Made by a program: the position numbers and the translations under genes
The notes under the pieces: generated by a model
Told to the model about the DNA's origin: nothing
Databases searched by the model: none
The model's input: only the letters and a program-made list of their open reading frames with translations
Shown here: one piece after another, positions 7,518 to 15,216 of the stretch
Layout: each line of letters starts with the position of its first letter
How positions within the stretch are numbered: the first letter of the stretch is position 1
Source of the DNA: Cloacimonetes bacterium TCS62
Lineage (GTDB): Bacteria; Cloacimonadota; Cloacimonadia; Cloacimonadales; TCS61
NCBI GenBank assembly: GCA_001577185.1
Contig: LSCM01000012.1
Coordinates: 1-17,355, forward strand
Reading direction: 5' to 3'
Length of the DNA stretch: 17,355 bases

Positions 7518-8422
7518 TCATTCAATATTTGTATTAACTCTTTTTTGAATTTTAACCCATCATTTTTTACACTTTTTAAAATTTGTGGAGCTTTATGGAA
7601 TTCTAGAATTCCAACATCTTCTAATTGTGGTTTTATATAAATATCGGGTTTGCTAAGATTCATTTGATAATCAACAATTGATGATTGTAAAATTTCATAA
7701 CTTATCATCATATTATCGAACCAGTTTGGTAATTTATTTTTAGCAGGAACTTTCCTCGATCCTGAAACATCTATTGCAATAATTATATCACAATCTTTTA
7801 ATAGGTCATATGGTAGATTATTAGTTACTCCTCCATCGATCAGAACCTTGTCATCGATAACCACAGGTTCAAATATTCCAGGAATTGACATACTAGCTCG
7901 AATGGCAGCTACAAGATCTCCTTCAGTAAAAATCACTTCCTCACCTTTCCAATAATCTGCTGCTACAATTTTCAAAGGGATTTTCAATTCAGAAAAAGTC
8001 TTTGCACCTAGTTTTTTTTCAAAAAATTTCGTAACTCCTTTACCTTTTAAAAAACTCTTATTATTAAAAAATGAAAAATCGATCATTTTCTGTATTTCAC
8101 TAATTTTACTGTATAGATCTTTAATATCAGTTATCTTGTTTTTTAATGTTGAGGAAAAATTTTGGGTTGAATCAGCATCATTCTTCTCTTTAAAGGAAAA
8201 ATCGATCCTACTATGAAGACTCTTCATCCCTATTTCATCAAGTAGTTCTTCCAAGTATTTCCCTGAATGACCTGCAGCATAAAATGCTCCTATGATGGCA
8301 CCTATGCTAGTTCCAGATATGATTGATGGTTTAACATCTAATTCATCAAAAATTTTTAGAAATTCAATATGACAAATTCCTCTTGCTCCACCTCCACCTA
8401 ATGAAAGTCCAATTTTTTTCAC
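7514..8422 (-). CDS. patatin-like phospholipase (RssA/NTE family)
   Basis: Patatin-like enzymes are Ser-Asp dyad acyl hydrolases acting on phospholipids or other acyl esters. Numbered from the chosen start: the oxyanion loop GGGGARG is at 9-15, the nucleophile elbow GTSIG at 37-41 (Ser39), and the catalytic aspartate in DGG at 196-198, so the dyad is complete. No signal peptide is seen, so it is probably cytoplasmic or peripheral to the membrane. Between about 66 and 125 there is an extra charged stretch, compared with compact RssA proteins as I recall them. Start choice: an upstream in-frame GTG at 8428 overlaps the AGGAGG ribosome site, while GTG at 8422 lies five bases after it, so 8422 is preferred (302 residues). 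The gene is monocistronic and divergent from murI. Confidence 0.93.
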   Translation of the reverse strand: MKKIGLSLGGGGARGICHIEFLKIFDELDVKPSIISGTSIGAIIGAFYAAGHSGKYLEELLDEIGMKSLHSRIDFSFKEKNDADSTQNFSSTLKNKITDIKDLYSKISEIQKMIDFSFFNNKSFLKGKGVTKFFEKKLGAKTFSELKIPLKIVAADYWKGEEVIFTEGDLVAAIRASMSIPGIFEPVVIDDKVLIDGGVTNNLPYDLLKDCDIIIAIDVSGSRKVPAKNKLPNWFDNMMISYEILQSSIVDYQMNLSKPDIYIKPQLEDVGILEFHKAPQILKSVKNDGLKFKKELIQILND

Positions 8423-8468
8423 AAACACCTCCTACCTACGATAAACTTTAACTATACTTACCTAGATT

Positions 8469-8474
8469 TATAAT
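8469..8474 (+). promoter_or_regulatory. possible -10 element upstream of murI
   Basis: A perfect TATAAT lies in the patatin-murI divergent gap. The best upstream partner, TTTAAC at 8447-8452 with a 16-base spacer, is weak. Transcription would start near 8481 and give a leader of about 50 bases. A TTGACA at 8481-8486 has no convincing -10 box downstream. Confidence 0.35.
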
Positions 8475-8533
8475 GCTATCTTGACAAGAAAAACTTTCTT
8501 TCATTTTTTGTTAAAAAAATTAAGGATATGAAC

Positions 8534-9340
8534 GTGAATAAAAAACCTATTGGCATATTTGATTCTGGAGTTGGAGGACTTACTGTATATAAAGAAATAC
8601 GGGAACAATTTCCTAATGAAGATATAATCTATTTCGGTGACACTGCCAGAGTACCTTATGGTCCAAAATCTAAAAATAATGTTATCAAATATTCTATTCA
8701 GAATGCCAGGTTTCTTATCCAACAAGGTGCAAAAATTATCATTGTTGCTTGCAACACGTCATCCTCAGTTGCTCTACCAGCTTTAAGAGAATTAGTAGAA
8801 GTACCTGTTATTGGTGTGATACAGCCAGGGGTTAGATCTGCTATTAAACATACAATAAATAAAAAAATTGGTGTGATAGGTACTGAAGGCACAATAAAAA
8901 GTGAAGCTTATCAAAAAGCAATTCAAAATTTAGATAAATCATGTGAGGTATTTAGTGCTGCTTGTCCGATGTTAGTTCCTTTAGCTGAGGAAGGTTGGAT
9001 CGATCATGAAGTTACACATCTTATAATAGCAGAATACCTATCAGTACTATTACAGAAAAAAATCGATACATTGGTTCTAGGATGTACACATTATCCCATT
9101 TTAAAATCGGCAATTAAAAAAATTGTTGGTGATAATGTAAATTTAGTTGATAGTGCTATAGAAGTAGCAAAGCAGCTAGAAGAAAAGATAATTCACAGAG
9201 GAGAATCCCAGAAAGGTTCTAGTAAATTTTTTGTCAGTGATAAGACGGAGAAATTTAAGACTATCGGAAAAAGTATCATAGGTGAAAATGTATCACCAAT
9301 TCAAAATGTAAAACTTGGTGAAAGCTGGTATCTTACTTAA
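8534..9340 (+). CDS. murI: glutamate racemase
   Basis: MurI interconverts L- and D-glutamate in the cytoplasm, supplying D-Glu for peptidoglycan. Cofactor-independent racemases use two cysteines. Both are present here: Cys73 in VACNTSS and Cys184 in LGCTHYP, with the N-terminal GIFDSGVGGL supplying the conserved Asp. The length (268 residues) is typical. The longest reading frame starts at ATG 8528, but AAGGA (8522-8526) is then only one base away. GTG at 8534 is seven bases from it and is the better start. The stop shares one base with the next gene's ATG, so murI, the M29-like gene and pyrG form one operon. Confidence 0.96.
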   Translation: MNKKPIGIFDSGVGGLTVYKEIREQFPNEDIIYFGDTARVPYGPKSKNNVIKYSIQNARFLIQQGAKIIIVACNTSSSVALPALRELVEVPVIGVIQPGVRSAIKHTINKKIGVIGTEGTIKSEAYQKAIQNLDKSCEVFSAACPMLVPLAEEGWIDHEVTHLIIAEYLSVLLQKKIDTLVLGCTHYPILKSAIKKIVGDNVNLVDSAIEVAKQLEEKIIHRGESQKGSSKFFVSDKTEKFKTIGKSIIGENVSPIQNVKLGESWYLT

Positions 9341-10386
9341 TGTTAAATTATTCTGATTTTGCCTTAAATATTACTAATGAACTACTTAAAATAAAAAAAA
9401 ATGATGTCGTCTCTATTTCTGGAGAGATACACAATGGGAAAGGTGCTGACGATCCTTTGTCGGAACTTCCCTTAATAGAAGAACTTGCCTTTACAATCAG
9501 GCAAAAACAAGCTTTTCCTGTATTGGAAATTTCTACAGAAACTTTAAAAGAACGATTTTTTACTGAAATACAAGAAGAATCATATTCTGTTCCTTCAGAT
9601 TATTATAAAAACTGGATTAAAACTATCGATTTTTTTATCGAGATCAATTGGGAGATCTATACCGGTAGCCTTTCTAATAATACAATTAGTGACAATCTGA
9701 AACAATTTAGGATAACAAATAAGAAGATTTTACAATATTTGATTAGGAATAAAAAAAAGATGTTATTTCTTAATTATCCTTCTAAAGATCTATCAAATAA
9801 TACTGATGTTAAATTCGATGACTTACTAAAAATATATGAAAGATCAGTGGATCGTGATTATTTAAATCTAGACAATTTTGGAGAATCGTTGATAGAAACT
9901 TACTCCTCATATCAGAATTATTCTCTTAGTACGAAAGATTCCCAAAAAATAACTCTCCGGATCCAAAGGAATACAATTCAGAATCATTCTGGTTCTTTCA
10001 AAAGTAATAAAGTTGTTTCATTACCTACTGGATATTTAGAAATGACAATTCTCCGGGAACAATTAAATGGTTATTTTCAAGCCGAAAAAGTTTATTATAA
10101 GAATAATGTATATAATAATATTCAATTAAAATTTGAAAACGGTATCATCAGATACGTAGTATTCCAAAATGAGGATAGAGGAAATTTTGATCTTCAAAAC
10201 GAGTTATTGAATAGTCGAACAGAGTGCTCATTAACGATCGGTTATAATGATGGAGCAACCAAATATACAAATTATTTTTACTACGATCGTTGTATAAAGA
10301 ATAATATTTCTTTAGTTTTCCACGACCGTAATTCGGATCTAATATGTATATCAAATAAAAATGTAGAAATTAAAAAACTGTTATAA
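9340..10386 (+). CDS. degenerate M29-aminopeptidase-like protein
   Basis: This 348-residue protein resembles the M29 (AmpS/thermophilic aminopeptidase) family. It opens with a helix and NDVVSISG (21-28), matching the family's leading strand, and has SLPTGYLEM (227-235) followed by GYFQAEKVYYKNNVYNNIQL and FENGII (266-271), as in the family's central sheet. The family's dinuclear metal site uses two Glu, two His and one Asp. Here the NxPxGE-like glutamate position reads GYL, the DEN-xxx-H segment reads DRCIKNNIS without the histidine, and no HxD motif is found near the end. It is therefore probably not a functional metallopeptidase. A remote-homology error is possible. It overlaps murI by one base and ends 10 bp before pyrG. 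Confidence 0.62.
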   Translation: MLNYSDFALNITNELLKIKKNDVVSISGEIHNGKGADDPLSELPLIEELAFTIRQKQAFPVLEISTETLKERFFTEIQEESYSVPSDYYKNWIKTIDFFIEINWEIYTGSLSNNTISDNLKQFRITNKKILQYLIRNKKKMLFLNYPSKDLSNNTDVKFDDLLKIYERSVDRDYLNLDNFGESLIETYSSYQNYSLSTKDSQKITLRIQRNTIQNHSGSFKSNKVVSLPTGYLEMTILREQLNGYFQAEKVYYKNNVYNNIQLKFENGIIRYVVFQNEDRGNFDLQNELLNSRTECSLTIGYNDGATKYTNYFYYDRCIKNNISLVFHDRNSDLICISNKNVEIKKLL

Positions 10387-10396
10387 AGGGAAAAAA

Positions 10397-12001
10397 ATGG
10401 CAAAGCATATTTTCGTAATCGGTGGGGTTTTATCGTCTTTGGGAAAAGGGATTGCATCTTCATCTATCGGGTTACTGATAAAAAAAATGGGCTACAAAGT
10501 TGTAATGCAAAAATTAGATCCATATTTGAATGTCGATCCTGGTACAATGAGTCCTTTTCAGCATGGAGAAGTTTTCGTTACAGATGATGGTGCTGAGACT
10601 GACCTTGATCTAGGTCATTATGAACGTTTTATTGGAAAAGCATTAAACGAAAATTCCAATTCAACGACTGGCCAAATTTATGACTCTGTATTGCACAAAG
10701 AAAGACGTGGTGACTATTTAGGTAAAACTGTTCAAGTAATTCCTCATGTTACAAATGAAATTAAAAATTTAATCCGTAAAATGGATCAAGATAATGATGT
10801 AGTGATAACTGAAATTGGTGGTACTGTAGGTGATATTGAAAGTCTTCCTTTTTTGGAGGCAATAAGACAATTCCGCTTAGAAGTTGGGAGTGAAAATTCT
10901 TTGTTTGTTTTCCTCACCTATGTCCCCTATATCAAAGCGGCGGGAGAATTGAAAACTAAACCTACCCAACATGCCACAACAAAGCTACGTGAAATTGGTA
11001 TCCAACCAGATATTTTATTGTGTAGAACAGAACATAGATTAAATGATGCAATTAAAAGTAAAATAGCACTGTTTACAAATGTGCAAAAAAGTAAAGTTGT
11101 AGACGCTATCGATGCAGAAACTATCTATGAAGTACCTAAGTATTTTATGGAAGCCAAAGTTCATGAAAAGATTTGTGAAAATCTTCATCTTAGACAAAAA
11201 CAAATTGATTTTAGTGATTGGAATAGGATAATTCATAATATTAAGAATTCCACTAAAGTAGTAAATATAGCAGTCTGCGGAAAATACGTCGATCATCAAG
11301 ATGCTTATAAAAGTATAGGAGCAGCTTTAATTCATTCAGCTGCAGATAATGAGTTGAAATTAAATATTAAATGGGTTGACTCGGAAAAAACTACAACAAC
11401 TAAAGACATAGATAAATCCCTTTTAGACGTTGATGGAATTTTGATCCCAGGCGGATTTGGTGTTCGTGGTATCGAAGGGAAAATTTCGATAGCCAAATAT
11501 GCACGAGAAAATAAAATTCCATTTTTCGGTATCTGTTTGGGTATGCAGGTAGCTGTAATAGAATTTGCTAGAAATGTTTGTAAGCTGGAAGATGCTTATA
11601 GTAGCGAATTTAATGAACAGTGTAAAAATCCGGTTATTGACCTGATGGAAGATCAAAGATATATAGAAAAGATGGGCGGATCGATGAGGCTTGGTGCTTA
11701 TCCTTGTAAATTGGTTGCTGATAGTCTTGCTAAAAATATTTATGGTGTAAATGAAATATCTGAAAGACATAGACACAGATATGAATTTAATAACAAATAT
11801 AGGGATATGTTTTCTGAACATGGTATGAAGATCTCGGGAACTTCTCCAGAAAATTTATTAGTCGAAATAGTGGAAATACCTGATCATCCATTCTATATTA
11901 GTGTTCAATTTCATCCAGAATTTAAATCAAGACCAGATAAACCACAACCTATTTTTAAGAAATTTGTTAAACTTGCCTATGAAATGAAAAAAAATAGCTA
12001 G
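10397..12001 (+). CDS. pyrG: CTP synthase
   Basis: PyrG aminates UTP to CTP using ATP and glutamine, the last step of pyrimidine nucleotide synthesis, in the cytoplasm. The 534 residues match the usual length. The N-terminal amidoligase domain has the P-loop-like SSLGKGIASSS (13-23), DPYLNVDPGTMSPFQHGEVF (41-60) and EIGGTVGDIES (139-149). The C-terminal glutaminase domain has the oxyanion segment PGGFGVRG (351-358), nucleophile Cys380 in FGICLGMQ, and His506/Glu508 in QFHPEF. All catalytic residues are present. An AAAGGGA ribosome site precedes the ATG. It is the last gene of the murI operon, so pyrimidine and cell-wall precursor genes are co-transcribed here. Confidence 0.98.
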   Translation: MAKHIFVIGGVLSSLGKGIASSSIGLLIKKMGYKVVMQKLDPYLNVDPGTMSPFQHGEVFVTDDGAETDLDLGHYERFIGKALNENSNSTTGQIYDSVLHKERRGDYLGKTVQVIPHVTNEIKNLIRKMDQDNDVVITEIGGTVGDIESLPFLEAIRQFRLEVGSENSLFVFLTYVPYIKAAGELKTKPTQHATTKLREIGIQPDILLCRTEHRLNDAIKSKIALFTNVQKSKVVDAIDAETIYEVPKYFMEAKVHEKICENLHLRQKQIDFSDWNRIIHNIKNSTKVVNIAVCGKYVDHQDAYKSIGAALIHSAADNELKLNIKWVDSEKTTTTKDIDKSLLDVDGILIPGGFGVRGIEGKISIAKYARENKIPFFGICLGMQVAVIEFARNVCKLEDAYSSEFNEQCKNPVIDLMEDQRYIEKMGGSMRLGAYPCKLVADSLAKNIYGVNEISERHRHRYEFNNKYRDMFSEHGMKISGTSPENLLVEIVEIPDHPFYISVQFHPEFKSRPDKPQPIFKKFVKLAYEMKKNS

Positions 12002-12093
12002 ATCCTATTAGTAAGTTTAACTACTTTAAACAAAACTGCTTCGGACTTTTTTCGTAAAACTGATTAGCGGCTCTTTTGAATATTTATAACAAA

Positions 12094-12112
12094 ATAGAAA
12101 AGAACTTTCTAT
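12094..12112. terminator. weak hairpin between pyrG and xdhC-like gene
   Basis: ATAGAAA (12094-12100) and TTTCTAT (12106-12112) form a perfect 7-bp stem with a five-base loop between two converging genes, with T-rich sequence after it on the plus strand. The stem is AT-rich, so its strength is doubtful. It could serve both strands. Confidence 0.35.
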
Positions 12113-12115
12113 CTC

Positions 12116-12937
12116 TTATTTCATTTTATCTTTCATAAACATTATATCTTGAACACCATTATAGACAGCCAAAACTTCTGCAGCAATAGCAATGGCTATT
12201 TCTTGAGTTGTAGTTTTACCTATGTTCAAACCTATTGGAGCAAAAACTTTTTCTATAAGCTTACCTGGATGATTCTTAGCTTTGATTTTCTTTACTGCTT
12301 GGGCTACTTTTATCTTTGAACCTATCATGCCGATGTATTTTGGATTGATATTTCTTGCACATAATTTGTTCAAAATATCGAAATCATGTATATGACCATG
12401 AGTAAAAATAATAACAGCATCATTTTCAGTTGGATGAAATTCACTAACATATTCCAAATAATCTTTTACTAATACTTCTTTTGCTAATGGAATATCTTTT
12501 TTGCTAGCGTAGTTCTCACGGTTATCGACCACGATACAATAGAATCCTAGAGAATTAATTATTGGAACTAAGCTTTTACATAAATGTCCTGCACCGAAAA
12601 TATATACTTTCCTTGTAGGTGCATAATATTCAAAATATACCTTAGCTTTCCCTCCACAAGCCATACCAATGCCTTCTGAAGTCTCTGTTAATTCATATTC
12701 ATGCATAGAATTTATCTTATTTTCATGGACCTTTTTACATTCATCCAATACTATTCGTTCCAATTTCCCCCCACCAACAGTACCTTCAAAAGAGCCATCT
12801 TTATAAGAAATTAATTTGAAGCCACTTCTGCCAGGAGTCTTCTCTACTCCTACTACAACCGTTGCCATAACAAATGCTATACCTTTTTCCTGATTACGTA
12901 CCGCTTTTTTCAAAATATCAAAAACTGGAGTTTCCAT
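12116..12937 (-). CDS. XdhC/CoxI-family molybdenum-enzyme maturation factor
   Basis: XdhC proteins bind molybdenum cofactor, protect its sulfurated form and deliver it to xanthine-dehydrogenase-type hydroxylases. The 273 residues show the XdhC_CoxI domain first (about 8-100: TPGRSG at 34-39, GTVGGGKLE at 52-60, GMACGG at 91-96), then a Rossmann-like XdhC_C domain with YIFGAGHL (112-119), ViifTHGHIHD (175-185), YIGMIGS (201-207) and FAPIGLNIG (232-240). The invariant motifs are all present. A GAGGG ribosome site precedes the ATG. Its start overlaps the end of the nucleotidyltransferase gene by 20 bp, so the two form an operon. No hydroxylase subunit is in the window. Confidence 0.92.
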   Translation of the reverse strand: METPVFDILKKAVRNQEKGIAFVMATVVVGVEKTPGRSGFKLISYKDGSFEGTVGGGKLERIVLDECKKVHENKINSMHEYELTETSEGIGMACGGKAKVYFEYYAPTRKVYIFGAGHLCKSLVPIINSLGFYCIVVDNRENYASKKDIPLAKEVLVKDYLEYVSEFHPTENDAVIIFTHGHIHDFDILNKLCARNINPKYIGMIGSKIKVAQAVKKIKAKNHPGKLIEKVFAPIGLNIGKTTTQEIAIAIAAEVLAVYNGVQDIMFMKDKMK

Positions 12938-13526
12938 TTTTATATCCCTCTAATGCTTTGTAATATTCTTTCTTTGTATTGATATTGTGTAGAATACTTT
13001 CTGAATTAACATTTACAAATTTTCTTCTTTTCTTATATTTATTAATTATGATCTTAAGATTCGCAGAATTTGGATAGGATAAAATAATCTCTTTAAACCT
13101 TGCTAAAAATAGTAATGGATGACCTGCTTGCATCTCATAAGAAGGTTGGTAAATAAGATCTTTATCATTCAAGGATTTTATTAAACTCTGATAAACACCT
13201 GGTTTAACAAAAGGTTGATCTATCATATGCAGAAAAAATGGACGTTTCTCATCCAAAGCAGAACATCCTTTTTTGATCGATGAGAACATACCTTGCCTGA
13301 ACTTTTTGTTGAAAACATAATTTACTTTATTTATGTTATCATTTTTGCTAACAACCTCTTTAACTTTGTCAAAGTTATCTCCAAGTACAATATAAATTTT
13401 TGAAGAAAAATTCTCTATTTTCCTTATAAGATGAAGAATGTTGTGATCTCCATTATATTCCAGCAGTGCTTTATCATGTCCCATTCTACTAGACTGACCT
13501 GCAGATAAAACTATCGTATCAATCAT
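12918..13526 (-). CDS. MocA/MobA-type molybdopterin nucleotidyltransferase
   Basis: These enzymes transfer CMP or GMP from CTP or GTP to molybdopterin. The 202-residue protein has the nucleotide-binding signature LSAGQSSRMG (7-16) with Lys19, QGMFSS (78-83), the metal-binding DQP (103-105), GHP (135-137) and the C-terminal NINTKKEY (181-188), which recalls the family's DIDTPEDY. These features fit MocA (cytidylyl) better than MobA, and the adjacent XdhC supports a hydroxylase role; the nucleotide preference is inferred. The longest frame begins 14 codons upstream (13568) in a region with no ribosome site. ATG 13526 follows GAGAGG by a few bases and brings the nucleotide-binding strand to the N-terminus, so it is chosen. 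Confidence 0.88.
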   Translation of the reverse strand: MIDTIVLSAGQSSRMGHDKALLEYNGDHNILHLIRKIENFSSKIYIVLGDNFDKVKEVVSKNDNINKVNYVFNKKFRQGMFSSIKKGCSALDEKRPFFLHMIDQPFVKPGVYQSLIKSLNDKDLIYQPSYEMQAGHPLLFLARFKEIILSYPNSANLKIIINKYKKRRKFVNVNSESILHNINTKKEYYKALEGYKNGNSSF

Positions 13527-13550
13527 ATATTCCTCTCTTCTAAATTGAAA

Positions 13551-13562
13551 AATATTGACATA
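13551..13562. repeat. left arm of a 12-bp inverted repeat
   Basis: AATATTGACATA is the exact reverse complement of the sequence at 13607-13618, with 44 bp between the arms. It lies just upstream of the MocA-like start, inside the divergent promoter gap, and may be a regulator site. Confidence 0.6.
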
Positions 13563-13578
13563 ATTCAATATATAAACA

Positions 13579-13607
13579 TTGTTTCTAAAATTATTAATTG
13601 TTATAAT
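13579..13607 (+). promoter_or_regulatory. sigma-70-like promoter for the HD-GYP gene
   Basis: TATAAT (13602-13607) is a perfect -10 box, paired at 17 bases with a weak -35, TTGTTT (13579-13584). Transcription would begin near 13614, inside the right arm of the inverted repeat, so a protein bound there could block initiation. Confidence 0.5.
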
Positions 13608-13618
13608 ATGTCAATATT
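13607..13618. repeat. right arm of a 12-bp inverted repeat
   Basis: TATGTCAATATT is the exact reverse complement of 13551-13562. It shares its first base with the -10 box of the rightward promoter and covers the predicted transcription start. Confidence 0.6.
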
Positions 13619-13633
13619 AAGCATGAGGGTAAA

Positions 13634-15214
13634 ATGAGTTCAAATAAAAAAATGTTAGAATTATTAAATGATCTTACCGAGATAGGTATTGCTCTATCAG
13701 CTGAAAAAGACATAAATCTTTTTTTTCAGATGGTTCTAAATGCTGCTATCAAATTTTCAAATTCTGATGCTGGTACAATTTATACTTTATCAGAGGACAA
13801 AAAGTCATTAGATTTTAAAATTATCTGCACCCTGTCTAAAGATTTACATTTAGGTATGGCAGATACAATAAAGTGGCCTAGTGTACCTTTGTATAATAAT
13901 CAAGATGAAAAGATCTATAAAAATTTCGCAACTTACGTTGCTCATACAAAAAAAGCTTGTAAAGTGGCTGATGCTTACGAGCAGGACATTTTTGACAATA
14001 GCGGCACAAAATCTTACGATTCAAATAATAATTACCGTTCTACCTCCATGGCTGCTATCCCGATGATGGACCATGAAAATGAACTTCTTGGAGTAATTCA
14101 ACTTATAAATGCTATGGATGATGAAGGAAATATCGTTTCATATACTAATGAACATTTATCTACTTTAAATTCTCTTGCTTCTCAAGCTGCTATCGCCTTA
14201 ACCAATAAACATCTGATAAAAGATCTAGAAAATTTATTATTACAATTTAATAAGAGTATTGCTGCTGCCATCGATCGTAAATCTAAGTACACTGGTGGAC
14301 ACATAACCAGAGTTGCTAATCTATCCCAAATGATAGCAGAACATATTCAAGATGATAAAGGCGTCTTCAATGATGTAACTTTCTCGGATGATGAATTGCA
14401 AGAACTAAATATCGCCGGATGGATGCATGATGTTGGAAAGATCACAACCCCTATCTATATACGTGATAAAGCAAAAAAGTTAGAAACCATATTTGATAGA
14501 ATAGAATTAGTGATGACAAGATTTGAGCTCATAGAAATATTGATCAAGCAAGATATCCAATTTGAACAAAATGATCAAAAACAAGTCGAACTTCAAGATG
14601 AGCTTACGAAATTATTGGATAGTAGAGAATTCATTAATAAGGTGAATACAGGTGGAGAATTCATGAGTGAGGATAAATTACCTCTAATCGAAGATATCTT
14701 TAATTACTCATACAAATCAAATGGCAAGAAATACCGTTTGATAACAGAAGATGAAAAGAAAAACCTTTCGATCAGGAAGGGTACTCTTCTACCTGAAGAG
14801 ATAGAAAAGATGCATGATCATGCATTAGTAACTCATGAAATGCTTTCACAATTATCCTACCCAAAGAAATTCAAGAATATTCCACTTTATGCTGCTTCAC
14901 ATCATGAGAAGTTAAATGGAAAAGGCTATCCTTTCCAGAAAACTGCAGATGAACTTCCTTTGCAATCTCGAATTTTAGCTGTAGCTGATTTATTTGAAGC
15001 TTTAACTGCATCCGATAGACCTTATAAAAAGGGCAAAACTATGACTGAAACATTAAAAATTATGGCTTTTATGGTAAAAGATGGTGAGATTGATAAAACT
15101 CTTGTTGAATTTCTCATGGATTCTGAGCTGTATTTGCAATACGCAAAACAGTACCTAAATCCTGAACAAATAGATGATGTTGATATAGATAAAATTAAGG
15201 ATATCTTTAATTAA
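13634..15214 (+). CDS. GAF / HD-GYP c-di-GMP phosphodiesterase
   Basis: HD-GYP enzymes hydrolyse c-di-GMP with a di- or tri-iron centre. The 526-residue protein has an N-terminal GAF sensor domain (about 10-195, ending LASQAAIALTNK), a linker helix, and an HD-GYP domain from about 205. Visible metal and signature residues are HD in WMHDVGK (265-266), HDH at 394-396, the HHE of ASHHEKLNGKGYP (423-425) and Asp452 in AVADLFEAL. An insertion of about 110 residues between the HD motif and the next metal-binding histidine includes NTGGEFM (338-344) and NLSIRKGTL (377-385). I recall the same insert in a large group of GAF/HD-GYP proteins, so it is not unique. No membrane segment is seen. A GAGGGT ribosome site precedes the ATG. 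It probably opposes the GGDEF protein at 3015. Confidence 0.93.
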   Translation: MSSNKKMLELLNDLTEIGIALSAEKDINLFFQMVLNAAIKFSNSDAGTIYTLSEDKKSLDFKIICTLSKDLHLGMADTIKWPSVPLYNNQDEKIYKNFATYVAHTKKACKVADAYEQDIFDNSGTKSYDSNNNYRSTSMAAIPMMDHENELLGVIQLINAMDDEGNIVSYTNEHLSTLNSLASQAAIALTNKHLIKDLENLLLQFNKSIAAAIDRKSKYTGGHITRVANLSQMIAEHIQDDKGVFNDVTFSDDELQELNIAGWMHDVGKITTPIYIRDKAKKLETIFDRIELVMTRFELIEILIKQDIQFEQNDQKQVELQDELTKLLDSREFINKVNTGGEFMSEDKLPLIEDIFNYSYKSNGKKYRLITEDEKKNLSIRKGTLLPEEIEKMHDHALVTHEMLSQLSYPKKFKNIPLYAASHHEKLNGKGYPFQKTADELPLQSRILAVADLFEALTASDRPYKKGKTMTETLKIMAFMVKDGEIDKTLVEFLMDSELYLQYAKQYLNPEQIDDVDIDKIKDIFN

Positions 15215-15216
15215 TT

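Noticed and set aside
8481..8486. TTGACA as the -35 box for murI
   Set aside because: No acceptable -10 box lies 15-19 bases downstream, and transcription would begin almost at the ribosome site.
11423..11821. 132-codon open frame on the minus strand inside pyrG
   Set aside because: It is antisense to the conserved glutaminase domain of pyrG, has no ribosome site and no recognisable motif.
13526..13568. N-terminal extension of the MocA-like protein
   Set aside because: The extra 14 codons lack a ribosome site and would precede the nucleotide-binding strand; the ATG at 13526 has a good GAGG site.
14480..14815. Large insertion inside the HD-GYP domain
   Set aside because: It looks unusual against the core domain, but I recall the same insert with GGEFM and NLSIxxGTL motifs in a broad group of GAF/HD-GYP proteins, so it is a known subfamily trait.
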